From assembly GCF_000069185.1 (NCBI RefSeq), contig NC_010397.1:4278001-4342000 (forward strand): a DNA stretch of 64,000 nt. Direction: 5' to 3'. Each line of letters starts with the position of its first letter. Position 1 is the stretch's first letter. The position numbers were made by a program, and so were the translations under genes. The notes under the pieces are model-generated. The model worked only from the letters and a program-made list of their open reading frames with translations, was not told where the DNA came from and did no database searches. Positions 51,100 to 60,314 of this stretch are shown one piece after another. This stretch comes from Mycobacteroides abscessus ATCC 19977. GTDB lineage: Bacteria; Actinomycetota; Actinomycetes; Mycobacteriales; Mycobacteriaceae.

Positions 51100-51994
51100 G
51101 GTTCATCCAGACAGCCGCGTGGGTGCCGATCACCGAGAGCGTGCCGGCGAGCACCGCCGCATTGATCTCACCCTGCAGGCACAGCGAAGGCTGCAGCTGC
51201 ACCGCATCGAGGGCGGCGTCCGGGAGCACCAGCACCGATGCCCCGTAGACCGCACAACTGCGCGGGAGGCCCGGCCCGGGCAGCGTGGGCGCCACCGTCA
51301 CCATGAGCGGACCGCCGCGCGCTGCCGACTCGTCGCGATAACGCGCCGCGACCCCCGAAATATTCAGCCCCAGTAATGAGTACCCGTTGCCGGTGAAGGC
51401 ATTCGGATCGCCCAGGTCCACCTGACTGATCTGCTGACCGCTGGCGCGCCATGCCTCCATGCTCTTGGTGGTGATCACCAAACCCGAATCATTCTGCGGA
51501 GTGGGCAACAGACCCATCGGGTAGGCCACCGGATAGGCCACGGTGGTTCCGGCGATGCGGTCTTTGGCCGAGTAGGCGTACACACCGCGCACCGCACTCT
51601 GGTTTTGCATGGGACCCAAGCACACCGTGCCACTGAGCTGATCCGGTGCCAGTACGGCCAGAGGATGTATCGAGAGATCGGCCAACCCGGCGCAGCCACT
51701 CAACGCGGGCGCTTCCAGTGGGTGTGACAGTGAACCGTACAAGCCGAAGCGTAGCTCCGCGGCGGGACTGGGCTTGTCTCCCGCCCTGGCGGCAGCGCCC
51801 GTGACGTCGATCAGCACATAACCGTTCTGGAATCGCAGATTGGCGACACTCAGGTTCCAGCCCAGCAGACTCTGTGTCTCGCCGATCTTGGCGGATTGAG
51901 CACCGTAAACCAGTTGCTTCTCAGGTTCTTTCGAACAGCCCGCCAAGACCAGGACCCCAGCGAGCAGAGCGAGCAGGGCCCTGCGGCAGGTCAC
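51092..51994 (-). CDS. lipoprotein of unknown function (Rv0381c-like position)
   Basis: This 300-residue protein has a signal peptide and lipobox VLAGC (Cys at residue 20). The mature part is beta-rich, with SLLGWNLSVANLRFQNGYVLIDV, several Cys residues that could form disulfides (LSGCAGL, GTVCLGP, RSCAVYG, SLCLQG) and a final GTLSVIGTHAAVWMNRE. It should lie on the outer membrane face of the cytoplasmic membrane. The GTG start overlaps the pyrE stop by four bases. No family function is known to me. Confidence 0.82.
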   Translation of the reverse strand: MTCRRALLALLAGVLVLAGCSKEPEKQLVYGAQSAKIGETQSLLGWNLSVANLRFQNGYVLIDVTGAAARAGDKPSPAAELRFGLYGSLSHPLEAPALSGCAGLADLSIHPLAVLAPDQLSGTVCLGPMQNQSAVRGVYAYSAKDRIAGTTVAYPVAYPMGLLPTPQNDSGLVITTKSMEAWRASGQQISQVDLGDPNAFTGNGYSLLGLNISGVAARYRDESAARGGPLMVTVAPTLPGPGLPRSCAVYGASVLVLPDAALDAVQLQPSLCLQGEINAAVLAGTLSVIGTHAAVWMNRE

Positions 51995-52563
51995 GATCCG
52001 GCCAGGCCGAGATCCGCCAGTCCCAGCACGTACCGATACGGGACACCTTCGGCGCGAATGGCCTCGGCGGCACCGGTATCGCGATCGACGACTGTTGCCA
52101 CCCCGATCACCTCTCCCCCGGCCTGGCGCACCGCATGCACCGCGGTGAGCGCGGACCCGCCCGTGGTGCTGGTGTCCTCCACCACCAGGACCTGCTGCCC
52201 TACGACATCGAATCCCTCGATAAGTCGTTGCATACCATGAGTTTTCACAGACTTGCGCACCACGAACGCATCGATGGGCCGCCCCGGCGCATGCATGACG
52301 GCGGTGGCAACCGGATCGGCCCCCAGGGTCAGGCCACCCACGCCGGCATAGTCCCAGTCAGCGGTCAGCTCACGCACCAGCCGACCGATCAGAGCCCCGG
52401 CACGGTGATGCAGCGTGGCGCGGCGCAGGTCGACGTAGTAGTCGGCCTCCTTACCCGACGACAACGTCACCTTGCCGTGCACCACCGCGATATCGCGGAC
52501 CAGGGCCGCCAGCTCGTCGCGATCGGCCGCATTGAGATCCGGTCCTAAATCAAGTTCTGCCAC
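51991..52563 (-). CDS. pyrE: orotate phosphoribosyltransferase
   Basis: This 190-residue enzyme forms OMP from orotate and PRPP. VTLSSGKEADYYVDLRRATL, GLTLGADPVATAV, FVVRKSVKTHG, and the PRPP loop VLVVEDTSTTGGSALTAVHAVRQAG are intact. The GTG at 52563 overlaps the SDR stop region by 14 bases. The order pyrE, lipoprotein, SpoU enzyme matches Rv0382c-Rv0380c. Confidence 0.96.
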   Translation of the reverse strand: MAELDLGPDLNAADRDELAALVRDIAVVHGKVTLSSGKEADYYVDLRRATLHHRAGALIGRLVRELTADWDYAGVGGLTLGADPVATAVMHAPGRPIDAFVVRKSVKTHGMQRLIEGFDVVGQQVLVVEDTSTTGGSALTAVHAVRQAGGEVIGVATVVDRDTGAAEAIRAEGVPYRYVLGLADLGLAGS

Positions 52564-53341
52564 GACCCCGTCCTACCACGCTGTTGTATTTTCGAACCAA
52601 ACCTCTTGGGATTAGCCGCGTTACCGACGTGATGGCCTTGTACTGCACCCCGGGAACGATCAGAACCTTACCGGCGGCAATGTCGTGCAGGCACGCGTTG
52701 ACCACGTCGTCGACCTGAAGCCACATGAACTCCGGGATGGTGCCCATCTCAATGCCGGCCCGCTCGTGAAATTCGGTATGGATGAATCCGGGACATAAGA
52801 CGTGCATGCCGACGCCGGTGCCCAACAATCCATTTGCCAGCCCTTCGGTAAAGGAAACCACCCACGCCTTGGACGCCGAGTAGGTCGAGCCACGGCCGGA
52901 TACCAGGCCTGCCACGCTCGCGACATTGATGACGGTGCCGGCGCCTGCCTCGATCATGGACGGCAATGCCGCGCGGGTCAGTTCCATGACGGCGGTGACG
53001 TTTACGTCGAGCTGTGAGTGCAGCAGCTCCGGCGCCGCGGTCCAGAACTCACCGGCGGTTGCGAATCCGGCGTTGTTGACCAACACCGACACCCCCGCCG
53101 CGAGGCGGTCGGCGACGCGCGCACGATCGGCGGCGTCGGCCAGGTCGGCCGGCAGCGCCTCGGCGTACACGCCGAAGCGACAGGTGAGCTCATCGGCCAG
53201 GGCGCCCAGGCGCTGCTCGTCACGGGCGACGAGCACCACGTCGTAGCCCTGCGAGGCGTACTTACGGGCGAAGCCACCGCCCAGGCCCGAAGTAGGCCCG
53301 GTGATCAGCGCCACGGGACGCGCCGAATTCGTGGCAGCCAT
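52550..53341 (-). CDS. short-chain dehydrogenase/reductase
   Basis: This 263-residue classical SDR has a cofactor motif TGPTSGLGGGFA (about residues 15-26), NNAG, catalytic Ser in INVASVAG and YSASK (about 156-160). It ends in a basic tail. LVARDEQRL after strand 2 suggests NADP(H) preference. Substrate unknown. It begins the pyrE operon and is divergent from the MmpS/MmpL pair. It has no counterpart at this point in M. tuberculosis as I recall it. Confidence 0.9.
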   Translation of the reverse strand: MAATNSARPVALITGPTSGLGGGFARKYASQGYDVVLVARDEQRLGALADELTCRFGVYAEALPADLADAADRARVADRLAAGVSVLVNNAGFATAGEFWTAAPELLHSQLDVNVTAVMELTRAALPSMIEAGAGTVINVASVAGLVSGRGSTYSASKAWVVSFTEGLANGLLGTGVGMHVLCPGFIHTEFHERAGIEMGTIPEFMWLQVDDVVNACLHDIAAGKVLIVPGVQYKAITSVTRLIPRGLVRKYNSVVGRGRGRT

Positions 53342-53430
53342 GGTTGGTCAGCGTACCCGTCTGGCCGGATGCTCCCACCCGCCCCATAACCGGTACTATA
53401 AGTTACTAATACAAATTGTCCGGAAACCCC

Positions 53431-53448
53431 CGCTTGCGCGAGCAAGCG
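53431..53448. promoter_or_regulatory. 18-base perfect palindrome, candidate operator for the mmpS-mmpL promoter
   Basis: CGCTTGC-GCGA-GCAAGCG forms seven-base arms around a four-base centre. TAGCAT lies at 53453-53458 and the MmpS ATG at 53465, with no Shine-Dalgarno, so a leaderless promoter with the palindrome just upstream of the -10 is likely. The neighbouring SDR gene is transcribed away, so it is not a terminator. No regulator gene adjoins it. Confidence 0.5.
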
Positions 53449-53464
53449 TTGCTAGCATCGCGAA

Positions 53465-53932
53465 ATGTTTGACCGGCTTGTGGGGTGGCTCATCGCGCGT
53501 CAGCGCTGGATCTACCCGGTTCTGGTGGTGTTGTGGGCGGCCGCGGGCACCTACATCACCACCGCTCCCAAGGTTGCACTGCCGACCGCGGAAGTCGCCC
53601 CCACCGCACAGGCGGTGAGCGCCATGTCGCTCAGCCAGCCCAAAACGGTGACCTATGAGGTGTCCAGCGGCGGACAGCCCGTCACGGTGTCCTATCTCGA
53701 CGAGAAGGGGCAGTCCAGACTGTTCAACGGCCCCGCACCCTGGCACACCAGCCTGACCACCAGCGACTTCGGCTTCACCGCGGGTGTCACCGCGATATCG
53801 ACCGGAACCGTCACCTGTCGCATCACTGTCGACGGCAAGGTGGCCGACGAGAAGACCGATGTCAGCCGCACACCTTCGGTCAGCTGCAACCTCGTGGCAT
53901 TCCAGAAACTCGGCCCACAAGGTGGTCAGTGA
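53465..53932 (+). CDS. MmpS-like accessory protein
   Basis: This 155-residue protein has one N-terminal TM helix (about residues 17-34) and an extracytoplasmic domain: VTYEVSSGGQPVTVSYLDEKGQSRLF, GPAPWHTSLTTSDFGF and TVTCRITVDGKVADEKTD. The PW motif, Cys-x-I-x-VDG strand and overall length are those of MmpS proteins, which support MmpL transporters. The mmpL ATG overlaps its stop by one base. The usual second Cys is at SVSCNL. Probable leaderless translation. Confidence 0.85.
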   Translation: MFDRLVGWLIARQRWIYPVLVVLWAAAGTYITTAPKVALPTAEVAPTAQAVSAMSLSQPKTVTYEVSSGGQPVTVSYLDEKGQSRLFNGPAPWHTSLTTSDFGFTAGVTAISTGTVTCRITVDGKVADEKTDVSRTPSVSCNLVAFQKLGPQGGQ

Positions 53933-56730
53933 TGCACGACAGCCCCATATTCGGACGCTTCGCCGGAGTCATCAGCAGACATGCCGCCGCGATCATCGGG
54001 CTGCTCATGTTGGTCGCCGGCGGCCTGATGGCATTGGCACCCAATCTCGAAGAGCTCGCCCTGACCCATGGCAGCCCCATGATGCCCACCAACACCCAGT
54101 CCGCGGCGGCACTCAAACACATGGCCAAGGCGTTCGGAGAGTCCGAGTCGAACAACACCGCCGCCGTCGTTGTCGTCAAAGACCAGCCGTTCACCGAGCA
54201 GGACCGCCAGTTCCGCGCCGATCTGATGAAGAAGCTGCGCGCCGATACCGAGCACGTAGAACCGGGCATGGACATGTGGTCGGACCCGCAATTCGCGACG
54301 GCGTCCGAGAGCCCCGACAAGATGGTCGCCCTGGCACAGGTGCAATTATCCGGCGAAATCGGCGGTCCCAAGGCGATGGAATCGGCAAAAGCCATGCAGC
54401 GCATCATCGATGACATCGCCAAGCCGCCCGGCACCACGGTCTATGCCACCGGAACCAGCCAGGCTGCCGCCGATCAGATCAACACCATGATGCGCGATGT
54501 CGTGATCATCGGCGGTCTGTCGGTGGTCCTGGTGGGCGGCCTGCTGCTGCTGGTCTACCGCTCTCTGGTGGTCGCCTTTCTGCCACTGATCACGGTGGGC
54601 GTCGCGGTCGGGATCGCAACTCCGATGGCCAGCTTCCTGACGCTGGCAGGGCTGATTCCGACCTCGATGATGACCAACGCCTTGATGGGCGCGCTGGCGT
54701 TGGGTGCCGGCACGGACTACTCCATCTTCTTCATCGGCCGCTACCAAGAGGGCCGCCGTGCCGGCCTCAGTGTCGACGACGCCTTCCGCGCCAGTTATCG
54801 GGGCGTAGCGCCGGTGGTGATCGCATCCGGCTTGACCGTCGCGGGTGCTCTGTCCTGCATGACATTTGCCCAACTCGACATGATGAGATCGATGGGTATA
54901 CCGGGCGCCATCACCATGATTTTCACGGTGCTCTCAGCGGTGACGGTGACCCCCGGCGCCCTGTTGATCGGGGCGCGTAGATTCGGCTGGTTCGAGCCCA
55001 AGTCGACGGTCCGATCCACCCGACTGTGGCGCCGGGTCGGCATTCGGGTGGCACGTTGGCCAAAACCCATATTCGTCACCACCTTTGCCGCACTGATTGT
55101 GCTCATGATGGTGATTCCCACCGCCTCCTTCAACTATGACGAACTGCAGTTCATCCCCAAGGACATGCCCAGTGCGGCGGGCATGAACGCGATTCAGGAG
55201 CACTTTCCCGCGGGGCAGATGAATCCCGACATGATCCTCATCCGCGCCCCGGAAGATCTGCGCACCTCCGCCAATATCGGACTCCTGGAGAAGGCCGCAC
55301 AACAGATCACCAAGCTGGACAGCGTCGCGTCGGTGCAGTGGATCACCCGGCCGACCGGGACGCCGATGGATCAGACCTCACTCACCTACAGCGTGGGTAT
55401 GGCCGGAACCATGATGTCGCAGAACAAGATCGTCATGGAGCAGCGCCAGCACCGGATGCGCACCATGACCGACAACATGAACTCGATGATGTCCACCCTT
55501 CAGGGCCTGCAGGGCACCTTGCGTACCGCTCAGCAGAGCGCCGCCCAGTTCAGCGCGGCGGCCGGACCGATCCAGGCCAGCCTGAATCAGCTCAAATCAC
55601 AACTCAATTCGGTGATGGGTCCGGCTCGCGAGGCGGTGCGGGCACAACCCAACTGTGCCGCCGACCCGATGTGTGTGGGTGCACGATCGACCCTGTCGAA
55701 CTTCGAGAACATGTCGAACGTCACCGACCAGATGCGCAGCCTGGTCAGCACTTCGGGATCGATGACCGGGGGCCTGGCTCAAGCCGCACGGACCATGCCG
55801 CGCATGCTCGACTCGATGTCCTCGATGCAGGATCTGATGACCGAGACCAATGAACAGATGAGTCAGATGATGTCGCAGATCGACACCATGACCTCACTGA
55901 TGCAGGACCTGGGCCGAAGCAGCGCCGGCACCGGAGACTACTTCTACTTTCCCGCGCAAATGCTCTCTGACCCAAGATTCAAGCCGTACCTGAAGATGAT
56001 GTTCTCCGAGGATGGCACCACCACCCGCATGATCGTCATCGGCAGCGGCAGCAGCTACGGCGACGAGGGCATCCAGCGGGTCCGGGATCTGGCACGCGAG
56101 ATGAAGTACGCCCTCAAGGGCACCCGGCTGCAGGGCAGCGTGATCGAGATCGCGGGCCCGGCGGCGCTGATCGGCGATATGCGGGTAATGCTCGACCGCG
56201 ACGAAAAACTGATCATGATCGGCTGCCTGACGGTGATCTTCACCGTGGTCCTGCTCCTGTTGCGCGGTCTGGTGGCGTCGCTGATCGTCATCGGCTCGGT
56301 GCTGGTGTCGTTCGCGTCGACGCTCGGGCTGGCGCTGGTGATCTGGCAGCACGTGCTGGGCATTCAGCTGCACTGGTCGGTACCCGTTGCGGTGTTCGCG
56401 ATTCTGATCTCGGTGGGTGCCGACTACAACCTCTTGGTGGCATCCCGCTTCAAGGAAGAGATGAGCGCGGGTATCCGTACCGGCGTCATCCGGTCTATCG
56501 CCGGCACCGGCGGGGTGGTGACGACGGCGGGGCTGGTGTTCGCGATGACGCAGTTCGCGATGATGGGTTCGAGTCTGGTGAATGTCGCGCAGATGGGCTC
56601 GACGATCGGGCTGGGCTTGATCATCGACACGTTCGTCGTGCGTACCTTCACGGTGCCGACGCTCGCGGTAATCCTCGATAAGAAGTTTTGGTGGCCGCTG
56701 CCGATGACTCAGCTGTGGCGACGTACCTAG
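53932..56730 (+). CDS. MmpL-family RND transporter
   Basis: This 932-residue membrane protein has twelve TM segments and two large loops. Both relay motifs are standard: GAGTDYSIFFIGRYQEGRRAG with Asp262, and GADYNLLVASRFKEE in the second half. Loop 2 carries Met- and Gln-rich helices (MSSMQDLMTETNEQMSQMM) typical of the MmpL4/5 group. It should export a lipid, siderophore or drug together with the MmpS-like protein. The ATG at 53932 is preferred over the GTG at 53929. It ends convergent with ttfA, overlapping by four bases. Confidence 0.93.
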   Translation: MHDSPIFGRFAGVISRHAAAIIGLLMLVAGGLMALAPNLEELALTHGSPMMPTNTQSAAALKHMAKAFGESESNNTAAVVVVKDQPFTEQDRQFRADLMKKLRADTEHVEPGMDMWSDPQFATASESPDKMVALAQVQLSGEIGGPKAMESAKAMQRIIDDIAKPPGTTVYATGTSQAAADQINTMMRDVVIIGGLSVVLVGGLLLLVYRSLVVAFLPLITVGVAVGIATPMASFLTLAGLIPTSMMTNALMGALALGAGTDYSIFFIGRYQEGRRAGLSVDDAFRASYRGVAPVVIASGLTVAGALSCMTFAQLDMMRSMGIPGAITMIFTVLSAVTVTPGALLIGARRFGWFEPKSTVRSTRLWRRVGIRVARWPKPIFVTTFAALIVLMMVIPTASFNYDELQFIPKDMPSAAGMNAIQEHFPAGQMNPDMILIRAPEDLRTSANIGLLEKAAQQITKLDSVASVQWITRPTGTPMDQTSLTYSVGMAGTMMSQNKIVMEQRQHRMRTMTDNMNSMMSTLQGLQGTLRTAQQSAAQFSAAAGPIQASLNQLKSQLNSVMGPAREAVRAQPNCAADPMCVGARSTLSNFENMSNVTDQMRSLVSTSGSMTGGLAQAARTMPRMLDSMSSMQDLMTETNEQMSQMMSQIDTMTSLMQDLGRSSAGTGDYFYFPAQMLSDPRFKPYLKMMFSEDGTTTRMIVIGSGSSYGDEGIQRVRDLAREMKYALKGTRLQGSVIEIAGPAALIGDMRVMLDRDEKLIMIGCLTVIFTVVLLLLRGLVASLIVIGSVLVSFASTLGLALVIWQHVLGIQLHWSVPVAVFAILISVGADYNLLVASRFKEEMSAGIRTGVIRSIAGTGGVVTTAGLVFAMTQFAMMGSSLVNVAQMGSTIGLGLIIDTFVVRTFTVPTLAVILDKKFWWPLPMTQLWRRT

Positions 56731-57458
56731 CGGCCCTGCGGCTGGCCCTGCCCCACCGGGGCGGGCTGGCGGTCGGCGACGGGCGCGGCGTTGGAACCGA
56801 CGGGCCGGCTGGGGCGTGCGGCGGCCTGAATCGGCGAGGGCGCCGATTCCCCGGACGGCGGGAGCACCCGCAGCAGGTCGTTGAACTGACGGACGGCCTT
56901 GAGGCCCTCGTCCCACTGCTCACGGTTGCTGTTGATGGGTAGCGCCGCCAGCGTCCAATGCTGCTCGTTCCACAGCACCTCGGCCGTCTCGGGCGCGGTG
57001 TGGGCAAAGGTGACCATCCGGCGGTCGCAGGCGCGGCGTGCGGCGTCCAAGTTGGTGGAGTACACCATGCGGGGGCCGATGGCGCCGAGCAGCCAGATAT
57101 CGGACTCCCGGGGTTCCTGCATGACCTTGAGCCGCAGGTCCACCATGACGTTGGTGCCCACCTTGCGGTGCAGCGCGATGATGGTCGCGACATCTTCGAG
57201 GTCGAAGACGTACACGGCCTCACCGCGGATCTGTCCGAGGACCACGTTGGCGGCGGCGGCAGATCCCGCACTGGACATCACGCCGCGGTTCCAGCGCTTG
57301 ACGATCTCCTTGTCCTGCGGCATGTAGTCGAAGCCGTGCGATCGCGCCCACGACTTGCGCCGGTGCCCGCGACTACGGCGGCGGCCAATATCGACGTACA
57401 GCAGCACGCCCGCACAGACGAAGCAGAGTGCGGACAGCGTGAACCAAAGTAGAGCCAT
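56727..57458 (-). CDS. ttfA: TtfA, trehalose monomycolate transport factor
   Basis: This 243-residue protein has one N-terminal TM helix (about 3-22), then a basic RRRSRGHRRKSWARSHGFDYMP stretch and a folded domain with VVLGQIRGEAVYVFDLEDVATIIALHR and VKVMQ-like LKVMQEPRESDIWLLG. The C-terminal 40 residues are Pro/Ala-rich and disordered. It corresponds to Rv0383c, shown to be an essential partner of MmpL3 in trehalose monomycolate export. The folded domain is cytoplasmic. The neighbour clpB also matches M. tuberculosis. Confidence 0.9.
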   Translation of the reverse strand: MALLWFTLSALCFVCAGVLLYVDIGRRRSRGHRRKSWARSHGFDYMPQDKEIVKRWNRGVMSSAGSAAAANVVLGQIRGEAVYVFDLEDVATIIALHRKVGTNVMVDLRLKVMQEPRESDIWLLGAIGPRMVYSTNLDAARRACDRRMVTFAHTAPETAEVLWNEQHWTLAALPINSNREQWDEGLKAVRQFNDLLRVLPPSGESAPSPIQAAARPSRPVGSNAAPVADRQPAPVGQGQPQGR

Positions 57459-57544
57459 CCGCGACAGCCTAACCGGTGTCGGCCCAACTGCCGCACGGCG
57501 CGTACGGATCGTGACCCAGAGTTACTTCACTGTGATGCGCCGAA

Positions 57545-57593
57545 TGTCGACTTATCGCGAGAAAGTCCCAGTAGACAGCGCGATAAGTCGACA
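57545..57593. terminator. perfect 15-base inverted repeat downstream of clpB
   Basis: Arms 57545-57559 and 57579-57593 are perfectly complementary with a 19-base loop. The repeat ends 12 bases after the clpB stop (minus strand) and lies about 90 bases upstream of ttfA. It is the likely clpB terminator. The arm sequence is shared (13 of 15 bases) with the hairpin at 23984, which suggests a dispersed terminator element. Confidence 0.6.
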
Positions 57594-57605
57594 CCCGACA
57601 GCTAC

Positions 57606-60152
57606 TTATCCCAGAATGAGCGATTCGCCGTCCGCGCTCACGTTCACCGGCACGACATCACCGTCGTGTACCTCACCCGCCAGCAGCTGCTTGGCCAGCT
57701 GGTCACCGATGGACTGCTGCACCAGTCGGCGTAACGGCCGGGCCCCGTAAATCGGGTCGAAACCGCGGGCTGCCAGCCACTTCTTGGCGGGCGCGGACAC
57801 TTCGAGTGTCAGCCGGCGTTGCGCCAGCCGCTTCTGCAGCTGTCCCAGCTGGATGTCGACGATCTGCACCAGCTCCTCGGGGTTGAGGCCATCGAAGATG
57901 AGCACATCGTCGAGCCGGTTGATGAATTCCGGCTTGAACTTCGCGCGCACCGCCGCCATCACCTGCTCTTCGGAACCGCCAGCCCCCAGGTTGGAGGTGA
58001 GGATCAAGATGGTGTTCCGGAAGTCCACCGTGCGGCCCTGGCCGTCGGTGAGACGTCCCTCGTCGAGCACCTGCAGCAGCACATCGAACACGTCCGGGTG
58101 CGCCTTTTCGACCTCATCGAACAGCACCACCGTGTACGGGCGTCGCCGCACCGCTTCGGTCAGCTGGCCGCCCGCGTCATATCCGACGTATCCGGGTGGT
58201 GCACCGACAAGTCGTGCGACCGAATGCTTTTCGCCGTACTCGGACATGTCGATACGCACCATGGCGTGCTCGTCATCGAACAGGAAGTCCGCCAGCGCCT
58301 TGGCCAGTTCGGTCTTACCGACACCGGTGGGTCCCAGGAACAGGAACGATCCGGTGGGACGGTTGGGGTCGGCGACACCGGCTCGCGCACGACGCACGGC
58401 ATCCGAAACAGCCTCGACGGCCTTCTTCTGCCCGACGACGCGCTTGCCCAGCTCGTCCTCCATGCGCAACAACTTGGCTGTCTCGCCCTCCATGAGACGC
58501 CCGGTAGGAATGCCGGTCCATGCCGACACCACATCGGCGACGTCGTCGGGACTGACCTCCTCCTTGAGCATGACATTGCCATCGTGATCCAGACCCGGGA
58601 GTGCTTGCTCCAGTTGCTTTTCCAGCTCTGGGATGCGACCGTAGCGCAGCTCGGCGGCCTTGCCCAGATCTCCGTCGCGCTCGGCGCGGTCGGATTCGCC
58701 CTTGAGGGTTTCCAGCTGCTCCTTGAGATCGCGGACGGCATCGATCGAACTCTTCTCGTTCTGCCACCGCGCGGTGAGCTCGGCGAGCCGCTCCTTCTTG
58801 TCGGCGAGCTCGACGCGCAGCTTCTCCAACCGCTGCTTGGACGCTTCGTCCTCTTCCTTGGACAGCGCCATCTCTTCGATCTCAAGACGACGGACCACCC
58901 GCTCCACCTCGTCGATCTCGACGGGCCGCGAGTCGATCTCCATGCGCAGCCGGGATGCGGCCTCGTCGACCAGGTCGATGGCCTTATCCGGCAGGAAGCG
59001 CGAGGTGATGTAGCGATCCGACAAGGTCGCCGCGGCCACCAGCGCCGAGTCGGTGATCCGGACGCCGTGGTGGATCTCGTAGCGTTCCTTGATGCCGCGC
59101 AGAATGCCGATGGTGTCCTCTACCGAGGGCTCGCCGACCAGCACCTGCTGGAAACGGCGCTCCAGGGCGGCGTCCTTCTCGATGTACTTGCGGTACTCGT
59201 CGAGTGTGGTCGCGCCGACCAGACGCAGCTCACCGCGGGCCAACATGGGCTTGATCATGTTGCCGGCATCCATCGCCGACTCACCGGTCGCGCCCGCGCC
59301 CACGATGGTGTGCAGCTCATCGATGAACGTAATCAGTTGTCCCGCAGAGTTCTTGATCTCATCGAGGACAGCCTTGAGCCGCTCCTCGAACTCGCCGCGG
59401 TACTTGGCGCCCGCCACCATGGAACCCAGGTCCAGCGAGATGACGGTCTTGCCCCGCAGGCTCTCGGGCACGTCACCGGCCACGATGCGCTGCGCCAGAC
59501 CTTCCACGATGGCGGTCTTGCCGACACCGGGCTCACCGATCAGCACCGGGTTGTTCTTGGTGCGACGGCTCAAAACCTGTACCACGCGCCGGATTTCGGT
59601 ATCGCGCCCGATCACCGGGTCAAGCTTGCCCTCACGGGCCCGGGCAGTCAGGTCGGTGGAGTACTTCTCCAGCGCCTGGAATGTCGCCTCGGGTTCGGGG
59701 CTGGTGACCCGGCCGCTACCGCGCACCTGGACGAAGGCATCGCGCAGCGCCTGCGGCGTGGCACCGTGATTGACGAGGAGCTTGGCGATATCGGAGTCTC
59801 CGGTCGCCAGGCCGACCAGCAAGTGCTCGGTCGACACATAGTCGTCATTGAGCTCGGTGGCCAGATGCTGTGCCGCCGTCACGGCGGCAATCGAGTCACG
59901 CGAGAGCTGCGGATTGGCGCTGGCGTTGCTGACCTGCGGAAGTCGATCGGCGATAGCCTGCGCTTCGTTGCGTACGGACACCGGATCGACGCCCACGGCC
60001 TGCAGAAGCGGCGCGGCGATGCCGTCGGTCTGGCCGAGCAGTGCCACTAATAGGTGAGCCGGACGGATTTCGGGATTGCCTGCCGTGGTCGCTGCCTGGA
60101 GGGCAGCGGTCAGCGCGGCCTGAGTCTTCGTGGTCGGATTGAACGAGTCCAC
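57606..60152 (-). CDS. clpB: ATP-dependent disaggregase ClpB
   Basis: This 848-residue Hsp100 protein has an N-terminal Clp-N repeat domain (about 1-145). AAA1 has Walker [14 protein letters not shown], and is followed by the ClpB coiled-coil middle domain (about 410-520, [20 protein letters not shown]). AAA2 has [14 protein letters not shown] and [11 protein letters not shown]. No ClpP-binding loop is expected for ClpB. With DnaK it dissolves protein aggregates. The GTG at 60152 is preceded by GGAGG. Control by HspR and a stress sigma factor is suggested by the upstream site at 60194-60226. Confidence 0.97.
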   Translation of the reverse strand: MDSFNPTTKTQAALTAALQAATTAGNPEIRPAHLLVALLGQTDGIAAPLLQAVGVDPVSVRNEAQAIADRLPQVSNASANPQLSRDSIAAVTAAQHLATELNDDYVSTEHLLVGLATGDSDIAKLLVNHGATPQALRDAFVQVRGSGRVTSPEPEATFQALEKYSTDLTARAREGKLDPVIGRDTEIRRVVQVLSRRTKNNPVLIGEPGVGKTAIVEGLAQRIVAGDVPESLRGKTVISLDLGSMVAGAKYRGEFEERLKAVLDEIKNSAGQLITFIDELHTIVGAGATGESAMDAGNMIKPMLARGELRLVGATTLDEYRKYIEKDAALERRFQQVLVGEPSVEDTIGILRGIKERYEIHHGVRITDSALVAAATLSDRYITSRFLPDKAIDLVDEAASRLRMEIDSRPVEIDEVERVVRRLEIEEMALSKEEDEASKQRLEKLRVELADKKERLAELTARWQNEKSSIDAVRDLKEQLETLKGESDRAERDGDLGKAAELRYGRIPELEKQLEQALPGLDHDGNVMLKEEVSPDDVADVVSAWTGIPTGRLMEGETAKLLRMEDELGKRVVGQKKAVEAVSDAVRRARAGVADPNRPTGSFLFLGPTGVGKTELAKALADFLFDDEHAMVRIDMSEYGEKHSVARLVGAPPGYVGYDAGGQLTEAVRRRPYTVVLFDEVEKAHPDVFDVLLQVLDEGRLTDGQGRTVDFRNTILILTSNLGAGGSEEQVMAAVRAKFKPEFINRLDDVLIFDGLNPEELVQIVDIQLGQLQKRLAQRRLTLEVSAPAKKWLAARGFDPIYGARPLRRLVQQSIGDQLAKQLLAGEVHDGDVVPVNVSADGESLILG

Positions 60153-60193
60153 AACACCTCCATGGGTTGAGAGAAAAGTTAGTCAGTAGTTCT

Positions 60194-60226
60194 AACGTCC
60201 AAAATCTTGAGTCTGTTCCGCTCAAC
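60194..60226 (-). promoter_or_regulatory. clpB promoter with HspR operator (HAIR) and sigma-H/E-type elements
   Basis: On the minus strand GTTGAGC-N7-ACTCAAG (60206-60226) matches the HspR inverted repeat, one half perfect and the other with two changes. Inside its spacer begins GGAAC (60215-60219), followed 17 bases later by CGTT (60194-60197), the -35 and -10 of sigma-H/sigma-E promoters. The start codon is 42 bases on. Repressor binding would cover the -35 element. Confidence 0.7.
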
Positions 60227-60314
60227 TTTGAAATTTTTCCGGGTGCGGTGTCTAGCTCATCACACCTGGCGGTGCTCCGGAACGGGATCCGGCGTCGTCA
60301 CAGAAACCGCGAGC

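Noticed and set aside
53431-53448. Palindrome read as a terminator of the SDR gene
   Set aside because: The SDR is transcribed leftwards and starts at 53341, so this DNA is upstream of both neighbours.
57819-60050. A 743-codon open frame on the plus strand opposite clpB
   Set aside because: It is the antisense shadow of a highly conserved gene in GC-rich DNA; its translation is His/Arg/Gln-rich with no domain.
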